Origin: Rhipicephalus microplus
Taxonomy: Eukaryota > Arthropoda > Arachnida > Ixodida > Ixodidae
DNA length: 64,000 nt
Reading direction: 5' to 3'
Assembly (NCBI RefSeq): GCF_043290135.1
Contig: NW_027464604.1
Location: 69,501-133,500, forward strand
Each line of letters opens with the position of its first letter. Within the stretch, counting starts at the first letter, position 1. A program made the translations under genes and the position numbers. Positions 10,310 through 18,402 of the stretch are shown here, piece by piece. Below the pieces are notes generated by a model that was not told the DNA's origin, ran no database searches, and saw only the letters and a list, made by a program, of their open reading frames with translations.

Positions 10310-13300
10310 GGGCAGCAGCCGGTGGAGGTGCGGTTGCTGTGCGACGAACTACCGAAGATCCTCCGACGACGACGACGCCGCGACGGAGCTTTCCGAACAC
10401 AACGCCAACCAGACAAAGCCCTGACGACGAAAGCTCACTTACCGAAGGTGGCCTGACGACGCAACATGGAAGCAGCGGAACAAGTCAACGCAGCCGTGAC
10501 CCGACGCCACGCCCTAACTGTAATGCGAGACGGCGAATTAGCGACCTCGACGTTCTTATCGACGGCCACAATGTGACCGCTCTCATCGATACTGGAGCCG
10601 ACTATTCTGTCATCAGTGGGTCGTTCGCCGCGAATTTAAAGAAAGTTAGGACAGCTTGGAAAGGCCCTGAAATCCGCACAGCCGGAGGTCATCTCGTAAC
10701 GCCTGCAGGAATCTGCACAGCGAGAGTCACCATTAACGGCCGTATTTATCCTACAGACTTCGTAGTCCTACAGCGTTGCTCGAGAGATGTCATCCTTGGC
10801 ATGGACTTCTTATGCCTCCATGGTGCTGTCATCAACCTAAAAACAAAGTCGATAACGTTATCCACAGAAGAAGCACTACCGCCGCGCACGCCGTCTAGGC
10901 ACCATGCCTTGAATGTGCTGGAAGAACAAGTCACCATTCCCCCTCGCTCAAGCGTCATTATTTCAGTCGGCGCTCCTGAATCACCTGACTTCGAAGGCGT
11001 CGTTGAAGGCAGTCAGTATCTGTTGGTCACCCGAAATATTTGCGTCGCAAGAGGAATTGCAGAGTTGCGGGGAGGCAAAGCAACGGTTATGCTCACAAAT
11101 TTCAGCAATGAGTACAAACATGTTAACAAAGGAACAACGGTCGCATACATCGAAGAAATTGTCGAAGCCACCAGTGCTTTCGCCCTCGCCGATTCTGCGG
11201 AACCTGCTCAGAGGAACCAAGCCCCTCCCATAGCTTTCGACGTCAATCCCAGACTTCCGAACGATAAGCAAGAACAGCTCAAGGCCCTGCTCCTGCAATA
11301 CGAAGATTGCTTTTCGTCGTCATCGAAAATTCGGCAGACCCCAATCACGAAACATCGCATCATAACCGAAGAAAATGCCAGACCACTCCGTCAGAGTCCG
11401 TACAGGGTTTCGACGCGAGAACGTGAGGCCATCAAGAGACAAGTTGATGAAATGCTGCGGGATGATATTATCCAGCCGTCCAACAGCCCATGGGCATCCC
11501 CCGTGGTGTTAGTGAAGAAAAAGGATGGGACCCTACGTTTTTGCGTCGATTATCGCCGCCTGAACAAAATCACAAGAAAGGATGTGTATCCTCTCCCACG
11601 AATAGACGACGCACTTGATCGGCTCCATAACGCCAAGTACTTTTCGTCAATGGACCTCAAGACTGGCTATTGGCAAATCGAAGTCGACGAAAGAGACCGA
11701 GAGAAGACGGCGTTTATAACACCGGACGGCCTCTTCGAGTTTAAGGTGATGCCCTTCGGCCTTTGCTCAGCGCCTGCAACTTTTCAACGCGTTATGGATA
11801 CAGTACTGGCAGGATTGAAGTGGCAGACTTGCCTTGTGTACTTGGACGACGTCGTCGTGTTTTCTTCGAGTTTCGACGAGCATCTTCGGCGCCTTGAAGC
11901 TGTACTTCAAGCCATCAAGACTTCCGGACTCACACTGAAGCCAGAAAAGTGCAGATTTGCGTATGAAGAGCTCTTGTTTCTGGGGCACGTTATCAGCAAG
12001 TCTGGAGTTCGTCCTGATCCACGGAAAACAGCCGCCATCGCCGAATTCCCGCCGCCCACTGACAAGAAAGCCGTGCGCCGATTTCTGGGCCTGTGCGCCT
12101 ATTATAGGCGGTTCGTGAAAAACTTCGCCCGCATCGCCGATCCTCTCACTAACCTCACTAAGGCCGACGTGGAGTTCAAGTGGGAAACGCCACAGGAACA
12201 CGCTTTCCAGGAGCTTAAACATCGCCTCCAAACGCCTCCGTTACTTGCCCATTTCGACGAATTCGCCGAGACAGAAATACATACTGACGCAAGCAGCGTA
12301 GGTCTTGGCGCCGTTCTTGTGCAGAGGGCTGACGGACTTGAAAGGGTTATTAGTTACGCCAGCCGATCGCTATCCAAAGCAGAAGCAAATTATTCCACAA
12401 CAGAAAAGGAGTGCCTCGCCATCATCTGGGCTACGTCGAAATTTCGCCCATACCTCTACGGCAGGCCCTTCAAAGTTGTGAGCGACCACCACGCCTTGTG
12501 TTGGCTAGCCACTTTGAAGGACCCTTCAGGTCGCCTCGCACGATGGAGCCTGAGACTTCAAGAATATGACATTACTGTCATTTACAAGTCCGGCAAAAAA
12601 CACTCCGACGCCGACTGTCTCTCTCGTGCGCCTGTCGACCAACCGCTACCCGACGACCCGGATGACGACTACTTCTTGGGAACGATAACTACCGACGACT
12701 TCGCTGAACGACAGCGGGCCGACCCGGAACTTAAGGCCCTAATAGAATACCTCGAAGGCAGGACCGCCGAAGTCCCGAAGGTATTCAAGCGCGCACTTGC
12801 GTCGTTTTTTCTACGAAATGGTCTTCTACAAAAGAAAAACTTTTCACCGCTTCGGGCTAAGTATCTCCTTGTGGTGCCTTCAGCTCTGCGACCAGAACTC
12901 CTGCAGGCCCTGCACGACGATCCGACGGCAGGGCACCTCGGTGTTTCTCGCACGCTCGCGAGGATACAAGAAAGGTACTACTGGCCGCGTCTTACCACCG
13001 ACGTCACTCGTTATGTGAGGACATGCCGGGACTGTCAGCGACGCAAGACACCGCCGACAAGGCCAGCGGGACTTCTGCAGCCAATTGATCCACCTTGCCG
13101 ACCTTTTCAGCAGATTGGTATGGACCTATTGGGGCCGTTCCCGACGTCGGCTTTCGGAAACAAGTGGATCGTGGTAGCCACCGACTACCTCACCCGCTAC
13201 GCCGAGACAAAAGCCCTGCCAAAAGGCAGTGCATCCGAGGTAGCTAAGTTCTTCGTCGAAAATATCGTCCTACGTCACGGCGCCCCGGAGGTCCTTATCA

Positions 13301-13959
13301 CCGACAGAGGAACGGCATTCACTGCCGACTTAACTCAAGCGATCTTGGCATACAGCCAAACAAACCACCGCCGGACGACAGCGTACCACCCACAGACCAA
13401 CGGCCTCACCGAGCGGCTTAACAAGACGATCGCCGACATGCTGTCAATGTACGTCGATGTCGAACACAAGACGTGGGATGCCATTCTTCCGTATGTGACC
13501 TTCGCATACAACACGGCGGTGCAGGAGACGACGCAGATATCTCCATACAAATTGGTCTACGGAAGGAGCCCGGCAACGACGCTCGATGCCATGTTACCCA
13601 ACGTCACCGACGAAGAAAACCTCGATGTGAGCGAGTACCTTCATCGCGCCGAAAAAGCCCGACAACTTGCGCGTCTCCGTATCAAAAATCAACAGACGAC
13701 TGACAGCCACCGTTACAACCTTCGACGACGCTTCGTGGAATACCAGCCCGGTGAACGTGTTTGGGTGTGGACGCCGATACGCCGACGTGGACTAAGTGAA
13801 AAGCTTCTGCGACGGTACTTCGGACCGTACAGGGTGGTTCGACGTCTCGGCCCACTTGATTACGAGGTTGTCCCCGACGGCATTACGAACTCTCAACGAC
13901 GCCGATCGCGACATGAAGTCGTCCATGTCGCGCGCCTCAAGCCGTTTCATGCGCGTTAA
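10291..13959 (+). CDS. pol: GYP-1 Pol polyprotein: protease, RT, RNase H, integrase
   Basis: An open frame of about 1,220 codons with no ATG before the protease, consistent with synthesis as Gag-Pol. Counting from 10339: protease LIDTGADYS at residues 82-90; RT with YLDD at 501-504; RNase H with the first Asp (HTDAS) near 650 and the DHHALCWLA block; integrase HHCC zinc region at about 859-905; and DDE residues at 929, 989 and 1025, the last two separated by 35 residues. A GPY/F-type module (FGPYRVVRRLG) is near the end. No chromodomain or env is seen. The frame has no internal stop. It is closely related to GYP-5 and GYP-6. Confidence 0.96.
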   Translation, partial: PVSGKLRAAAGGGAVAVRRTTEDPPTTTTPRRSFPNTTPTRQSPDDESSLTEGGLTTQHGSSGTSQRSRDPTPRPNCNARRRISDLDVLIDGHNVTALIDTGADYSVISGSFAANLKKVRTAWKGPEIRTAGGHLVTPAGICTARVTINGRIYPTDFVVLQRCSRDVILGMDFLCLHGAVINLKTKSITLSTEEALPPRTPSRHHALNVLEEQVTIPPRSSVIISVGAPESPDFEGVVEGSQYLLVTRNICVARGIAELRGGKATVMLTNFSNEYKHVNKGTTVAYIEEIVEATSAFALADSAEPAQRNQAPPIAFDVNPRLPNDKQEQLKALLLQYEDCFSSSSKIRQTPITKHRIITEENARPLRQSPYRVSTREREAIKRQVDEMLRDDIIQPSNSPWASPVVLVKKKDGTLRFCVDYRRLNKITRKDVYPLPRIDDALDRLHNAKYFSSMDLKTGYWQIEVDERDREKTAFITPDGLFEFKVMPFGLCSAPATFQRVMDTVLAGLKWQTCLVYLDDVVVFSSSFDEHLRRLEAVLQAIKTSGLTLKPEKCRFAYEELLFLGHVISKSGVRPDPRKTAAIAEFPPPTDKKAVRRFLGLCAYYRRFVKNFARIADPLTNLTKADVEFKWETPQEHAFQELKHRLQTPPLLAHFDEFAETEIHTDASSVGLGAVLVQRADGLERVISYASRSLSKAEANYSTTEKECLAIIWATSKFRPYLYGRPFKVVSDHHALCWLATLKDPSGRLARWSLRLQEYDITVIYKSGKKHSDADCLSRAPVDQPLPDDPDDDYFLGTITTDDFAERQRADPELKALIEYLEGRTAEVPKVFKRALASFFLRNGLLQKKNFSPLRAKYLLVVPSALRPELLQALHDDPTAGHLGVSRTLARIQERYYWPRLTTDVTRYVRTCRDCQRRKTPPTRPAGLLQPIDPPCRPFQQIGMDLLGPFPTSAFGNKWIVVATDYLTRYAETKALPKGSASEVAKFFVENIVLRHGAPEVLITDRGTAFTADLTQAILAYSQTNHRRTTAYHPQTNGLTERLNKTIADMLSMYVDVEHKTWDAILPYVTFAYNTAVQETTQISPYKLVYGRSPATTLDAMLPNVTDEENLDVSEYLHRAEKARQLARLRIKNQQTTDSHRYNLRRRFVEYQPGERVWVWTPIRRRGLSEKLLRRYFGPYRVVRRLGPLDYEVVPDGITNSQRRRSRHEVVHVARLKPFHAR
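10300..10309 (+). promoter_or_regulatory. -1 frameshift site at the GYP-1 gag/pol junction
   Basis: In the gag frame the codons are CCG GGA AAC TAA, giving the heptamer G GGA AAC (X XXY YYZ) immediately before the gag stop. A -1 slip gives GGG AAA CTA AGG and enters the pol frame, which is open from 10291. The two frames overlap by only 19 nt. GGGAAAC is a standard -1 slippery sequence. Confidence 0.75.
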
Positions 13960-14074
13960 CAAACTGAACCAGTGTTTTTTGTATTATTGTTGTATCGTAA
14001 TTTATTCATTGTACTTTCTTGCATTATTATTGTACCTTCATCTTTAGTTAAAGCATCGAGACGATGCCTTTTTC

Positions 14075-14086
14075 AGAGGGGGGCAA
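14075..14086 (+). other. GYP-1 polypurine tract
   Basis: AGAGGGGGGCAA directly before the 3' LTR start TGCC. GYP-6 has a matching G-rich tract ending GCAA at the same place. Confidence 0.8.
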
Positions 14087-14493
14087 TGCCACGTTCCATT
14101 TCCCAAGTTTTTGTTATCATCCCAAAACACCACACGATTCTCAGCGCAAACCGCGCCTGCAGTTTTCTAGAGGGTTCCGGACTGTAGTAGATCATTTCGA
14201 TAAGATCACGCCCACTGTGCGAACGCTACAGATTGTTCTGGAACCTACGCCACCGCCAGCGATAACGCTAGAACATTCGACGGCAAGAGTATAAATGCCG
14301 ACGCGCTTCGCCGCTTGTCAGTTGTTGATCGAAGGCCGACGCTCCGTTCGCCGCTATCAGTCTGGGACTGCTATCTGTGCGAGACTGCTGCTGTAATTGG
14401 ACTTTCTGTTTACCGGGCACAGGTTCGCCCAAATAAACAGTTAAATTCCAACAAGAAGTCTCCTGTCTTCGGCCACGTCACGACCCCGTGACA
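14087..14493 (+). repeat. GYP-1 3' LTR
   Basis: 407 bp. The single difference seen from the 5' LTR is GTTATCG versus GTTATCA near position 33 of the repeat. Confidence 0.95.
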
Positions 14494-14530
14494 ATATACA
14501 CCAACTCACCCAACTTTCTATTCTGTTACA

Positions 14531-14676
14531 AAGAAATGAACAGAAACTTATCTCTCGTTGCGCGCTGCCTCTGCACCAACCAGCCTTGCACAACCTTGCA
14601 TGACCTTGAACCCGTTGAACAGGCGAAGCGCGCGAAAACACGTCCCCACAGCTCGGAAGTAGGGCACAGACAGCAT
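14531..14676. other. Unassigned spacer between PLE-2 and LINE-B
   Basis: About 146 bp after the PLE terminus TCTGTTACA and before the GGAT-rich tail of LINE-B. I see no ORF, repeat or recognisable element. It may be flanking host DNA. Confidence 0.4.
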
Positions 14677-14845
14677 GAATGGATGGATAGATGTGGCTGT
14701 AACCTTTAGATCGGGCGGCAGCTGACACTACCTAGCCGTCATACTTAGTAAACTAACCATTAGATTTATCTTTTTTTTCTTTAAGTAGTGAGGTTGAGGA
14801 TTCGTACTTTGCAGTGAAGGGTTCATTTTCACTCGTGCCTTGACT

Positions 14846-16050
14846 TTAGCCACCAACCAGATAACCTCCTTTAGTTAATTCCACTCGCTTAAAGTCTATT
14901 TTGCCCTCCCTGTCGCCAAACCCCAGTGCTTTAAAAAACTCTGCGCCATGATCCTGAACTTTAGGGTGCAGCCCTTTACAGAACATTATCAAGTGTTCGG
15001 CAATTTCTTCTTCATCTCCACACGCACTGCATACTGTGTCTACCCCTTCGTATTTCGCCCGATATTTCTTGGTTCGCAATACTCCTGTCCTGGCTTCAAA
15101 CAGTAGAGAACTACCCCGAGTATTATCATAGATCCTTTCTTTGGCAATTTCCTGCTTAAAACTTCGATAGATTCCTAGTGCAGACTTCTTAATCATGCCA
15201 ATTCTCCACATGCCAGTCTCCGTTTCCTTCACTTTCTTCTTGATGATGATGATTTGTGGGGTTTAACGTCCCAAAACCACTATATGATTATGAGAGACGC
15301 CGTAGTGGAGGGCTCCGGAAATTTAGACCACCTGGGGTTCTTTAACGTGCACCCAAATCTGAGCACACGGGCCTACAACATTTCCGCCTCCATCGGAAAT
15401 GCAGCCGCCGCAGCCGGGATTCGAACCCGCGCCCTGCGGGTCAGCAGCCGAGTACCTTAGCCACTAGACCACCGCGGCGGGGCCACTTTCTTCTTAACCG
15501 ATAGTTCTTTTTGGTTTGGCCACCTGCTGTTTTTTTTTAAGTATTTACCAGTCAATTTCCTGGTTCGCTTCCTGCATTTTGTATCGACATTCTTCATGTA
15601 CAAGTAGCTGAAAACCTTCCTAGGCCAACGCTCTTCCCCCATGTCTCTCAATAGCTTCTCAAATGTTATCTTGCTGCTAGCTTCCCTGCCCTCAAATGAA
15701 GTCCATCCCATATCACCTTGTACTCCCTGATTTGGTGTATTCCCGTGAGCTCCTAAAGCAAGCCTACCTTTTCCACGTTGCTTAATTTCTAATCTTGCTT
15801 GAACTTCTGATCTCATGCACAAGACCAGATTGCCAAACGTCAGCCCAGGAATCATGACACCTTTCCATATTCCTCTCTCAACATTATACTTATTGTAATT
15901 CCACAGTTCTCTTTTTTTCATCACTGCTGCATTCCTGTTACCTTTAGTCGTCACGTATATTTTGTGTTCCCTTAGGTACTTGGTCCCATTGCTTATCCAT
16001 ACGCCCAGATATTTGTATTTATCTGTTGTCTATAGCGTGACTTCGTGTAG
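14846..16050 (-). pseudogene. LB-1 C-terminal region of LINE polyprotein with Cys/His motif
   Basis: Segments 15954-15496 and 15232-14846 read as one protein tail once the Ruka SINE is removed: SVKKKV, then KETETGMWRIGM. Near the end is C-x2-C followed by EHLIMFC, a C-C-H-C cluster typical of the C-terminus of several LINE clades and probably nucleic-acid binding. The upstream part has the WKGVMIPGLTFG and SYLYM blocks. The same region is present in LB-2 (24615-25025) and LB-4. The frame breaks only at the SINE in this part. Confidence 0.8.
15242..15483 (-). mobile_element. Ruka-type tRNA-derived SINE, minus strand
   Basis: 242 bp flanked by a 12-bp target duplication CACTTTCTTCTT (15230-15241 and 15484-15495). 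On the minus strand the head has an A-box-like TGGCTAAGGTACTCGG and a B-box-like GGTTCGAATCC (about 15416-15428), i.e. an RNA polymerase III promoter derived from a tRNA. The body carries the run ending AACGTTAAACCCCAC. I recognise this from memory as the tick SINE Ruka. It inserted in LB-1 after that copy was in place. Confidence 0.88.
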
Positions 16051-16052
16051 AT

Positions 16053-16856
16053 TGGGCTCGGCAGCACCGCAATGCACCGGAGTGGGCTCGGCAGCACCGC
16101 AATGGACCGAGCTAAACTTCCTTGCCTCTTCTTGGTGCAGTTTCTTGGATTTTGGTGCCTACAGCTCTCGGAACCTCCCGGAGTGCACCTCGCTTGCCCT
16201 GCCGCGGTCGACACCCTCGGTCTGCCGTTCACGAGCCGTCTTTCGATGTGGAAGGTGGACGAAGCGGCAGCTGCTGACCCCGAAAAGCCCCGCGCACCCA
16301 GTTCTACGCAGCCACTTCACTCCCACTGGCCATATCTGGTGACATCTTGGCAATACAGCATCTATCTGGAAGCCGGGACATCCAGCACGGCGCATGCGTT
16401 CAACCTGGACATAAAGCCCGCCCGGATCGTCGCGTCGCTTAGTGGGCTCGGCAGCACCGCAATGGACCGAGCTAAACTTCCTTGCCTCTTCTTGGTGCAC
16501 TTTCTTGGATTTTGGTGCCTACAGCTCTCGGAACCTCCCGGAGTGCACCTCGCTTGCCCTGCCGCGGTCGACACCCTGGGTCTGCCGTTCACGAGCCTTC
16601 GATGTGGAAGGCGGACGAAGCGGCAGCTGCTGACCCCGAAAAGCCCCGCGCACCCAGTTCTACGCAGCCACTTCACTCCCACTGGCCATATCTGGTGACA
16701 TCTTGGCGATACCGCATCTATCTGGAAGCCGGGACATCCAGCACGGCGCATGCGTTCAACCTGGACATAAAGACCGCCCGGATCGTCGCGGCGCTCAGTG
16801 GGCTCGGCAGCACCGCAATGGACGGAGCTAAACTTCCTTGCCTCTTCTTGGTGCAG
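16053..16856 (+). repeat. Tandem 5' monomers of LINE-A (about 360 bp)
   Basis: A 28-bp partial unit, then full units 16081-16440 (360 bp) and 16441-16796 (356 bp), then 60 bp of a third starting at 16797. Each unit starts AGTGGGCTCGGCAGCACCG. The last partial unit departs after GGTGCAG into GTAACA. Repeated 5' units upstream of ORF1 recall the promoter monomers of rodent L1; promoter function is inferred. Confidence 0.85.
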
Positions 16857-17488
16857 GTAACAAACCGCTATAGTCTTTTAGATGCGGAGCATCTTATACT
16901 CGCGCCTTGTAGTGCGCCGTCCGCACCGCTTCTCGAACATTCGACAGCTGACGCGCGCGCATGCGCCGTCGCCCACTCTTCCACCATCTGTGCATCCCTC
17001 CCTCCTCTACACACCGCGCGCGCTTCAGTCCTCCACCATCTGTGCACCCTTCCTCCTCTACACACCGCGTTCGACATCTACAATTCTCCTGATTCTCCAG
17101 TGGACGCGCATGTGGCGTCGCGCTTCGAGAACATTCAACAGCTGACAGTGCATGCGCCGTCGTGCTGTATATATACTCAAGGTCGGCGCTCGCTCGCTCA
17201 GTTGCCGCTCGTCGGTTGGTTTGTACGGCGCGTCGACGTCCAAGGTCGCGGTGAAATGAATTCCAACGAATCCACAAACACAATGATCGACGTCCCTTCG
17301 ACCAGCGCCGCCCTTTCGCATACGTGTGTACGTGTTCACTCATTTAACACCCCCTCCTACAACCACGTTAACCAATTTAGCCATCGACCCAAGTAAGTCG
17401 CAATTTAACACCCCATTTCACAACCACGTTAACCAATTTAGCCATCGACCCAAGTAAGTCGCACTTTAACACCCCGTTAACCAATTAT
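16857..17488 (+). other. LINE-A leader with internal repeats and a TATA-like site
   Basis: No convincing gene. It contains two copies of a CCACCATCTGTGCA...CTACACACCGCG block (about 16980-17070), two copies of an AACATTCxACAGCTGAC block (about 16936 and 17131), TATATATACTC near 17170, and two and a half copies of a 59-bp unit with CACGTTAACCAATTTAGCC (about 17344-17480). It could be a leader/promoter or an older insertion inside the LINE. Confidence 0.5.
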
Positions 17489-18396
17489 ATGGTCCGCATC
17501 CTCCTCAGTGTTCCCCCGAGGGAAGCTGCGGGCAATTTTTTTACTAAGCGAACTAGTTACCGTGCCCTAGTTGTGCTGCCGAGCCCACACTGGTTTTGTA
17601 CTTTTGCTTATGACTGTACAAACGCACTTATGCAGCTTCTCTTGTTAGCTGGCGATGTAGAGACCAACCCTGGACCTGACTCCCCCCACTCTTCTGGCTC
17701 TGCTGACGTTTCGTTGCAAATGCTCAAGGTACTTAAAGAACTACAAACTAGTCAGGCAGTTATGTTAGAGCAATTAAAAGCGATTCAGACAACACTAGTG
17801 GAGCATGAAAAGACCTTCGGAGAGATGAAAGAACGGCTAAATAGGATTGAGTCAGACCATGCTTCCCTAGAGACTATGAGGCCGCTACTGGCAGCCTTGC
17901 AGTCGGATGCTGATGGCAATGCTCAACATATAAAATTGATAACTGCTCGAATAAATGACGCAGAGAACAGATCAAGGCGCAATAACTTGGTTTTTATGGG
18001 CATCAAGACGCCCAGAACGAATCGTGGGAAGAGTCGGAAAAAATAGTAATTGAGCACTGCAATCGCCTCCTTCAAACTATCGTTCAACCCCGTGACATTG
18101 AAAGGGCCCATCGCATAGGTACGTCCCGCACCGGAAAGTGCAGACCAATAATAGTGAAATTCGCGCATTATAAAGATAAGGACCATATACTATCACTTAA
18201 CAGTAAGCTCAAAGACACCGTCTTCAGCATTTCTCAGGATCTCTCCCCTAGTGCACGCCTTGCCCGTAAGCGCCTAATTGAATTTGGGAAAACTCAAAAC
18301 TCGAGCTTCAAGCTACGCCATGAAACACTGGCCGTAAACAACAAAACCTATGTATTTGATCATGCTTCAAATACGGTTGTCGAAAAGAACTCATAG
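17489..18396 (+). pseudogene. LINE-A ORF1: 2A peptide, coiled coil, RNA-binding-like C-terminus
   Basis: It starts at ATG 17489. Residues 1-50 are partly hydrophobic and lead into a 2A motif (GDVETNPGP, residues 55-63). Then comes a region of heptad-like repeats (about residues 75-150) ending in RINDAENRSRRNN, as in L1-type ORF1 proteins. A one-base shift near 18005 is needed to continue into 18154-18396, which has IERAHRIG and the ISQDLSPSARLARKRL stretch of the L1-ORF1-like C-terminal domain. It ends in TAG 18394-18396. The expected role is RNA chaperone/RNP formation. The 2A would release the first 62 residues. Confidence 0.8.
17654..17677 (+). other. 2A ribosome-skipping peptide in LINE-A ORF1
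   Basis: It encodes DVETNPGP, preceded by MQLLLLAG, fitting the D-V/I-E-x-N-P-G-P consensus exactly. Skipping would occur between the Gly and the final Pro (17674/17675). 2A sequences near the N-terminus of LINE ORF1 proteins are known from some other animals, where the upstream peptide can act as a signal sequence. Confidence 0.85.
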
Positions 18397-18402
18397 CAGC
18401 CA
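18394..18402 (+). promoter_or_regulatory. Leaky-stop-like context UAG CAG CCA between LINE-A ORF1 and ORF2
   Basis: The ORF1 stop TAG is followed in the same frame by CAG CCA and an open frame that enters the ORF2 endonuclease about 15 codons later, with no ATG. UAG-CAR-YYA is the consensus of tobamovirus-type stop readthrough. Function is inferred from sequence only. Confidence 0.45.

Larger units (their letters stand above)
8515..14493 (+). mobile_element. GYP-1, young Ty3/gypsy LTR retrotransposon
   Basis: A 5,979-bp element with 407-bp LTRs (TGCCACG...GTGACA) differing by eye at one position. Order: LTR, PBS-like TGGTGGAGGTGC, gag, pol, polypurine tract, LTR. No env-like ORF follows pol. 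The pol frame is complete and all catalytic residues I can check are present. Gag has one frameshift. Gag and pol are in a -1 relation with a slippery heptamer at the junction. This is the most nearly intact element in the window and a plausible helper for defective relatives such as GYP-6. Confidence 0.95.
8511..14497. repeat. 4-bp target site duplication ATAT around GYP-1
   Basis: ATAT at 8511-8514 and 14494-14497. The uninterrupted PLE 3' sequence can be compared at 3568-3577, although that copy has GAATGTAC in place of GAATATAC. Confidence 0.85.
2742..14530 (+). mobile_element. PLE-2, Penelope-like retroelement, plus strand, split by two LTR elements
   Basis: It begins at a truncated tail (2742-3605), runs through a full head and RT (3606-5076), resumes after GAGO-1 (7473-8510), and ends after GYP-1 at about 14530. 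The joins are exact: removing 5077-7472 rejoins the RT frame, and removing 8515-14497 rejoins the 3' sequence also seen at 3560-3605. Without insertions the element is about 3.4 kb, normal for a PLE. It gives the order of events: the PLE came first, then GAGO-1 and GYP-1. Confidence 0.9.

Noticed and set aside
13960..14086. An env-like gene after GYP-1 pol
   Set aside because: Only about 130 bp separate pol from the 3' LTR; none of the six gypsy copies has room for env.
15416..15470. tRNA-like segments with A and B boxes considered as tRNA genes
   Set aside because: They lack a full cloverleaf and are heads of SINEs with target duplications.
16482..17396. A 304-codon ORF and other long frames over the LINE-A monomers
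   Set aside because: They read through tandem non-coding units and the leader with no domain. Two frames of the same repeats are open, so this is a composition effect.
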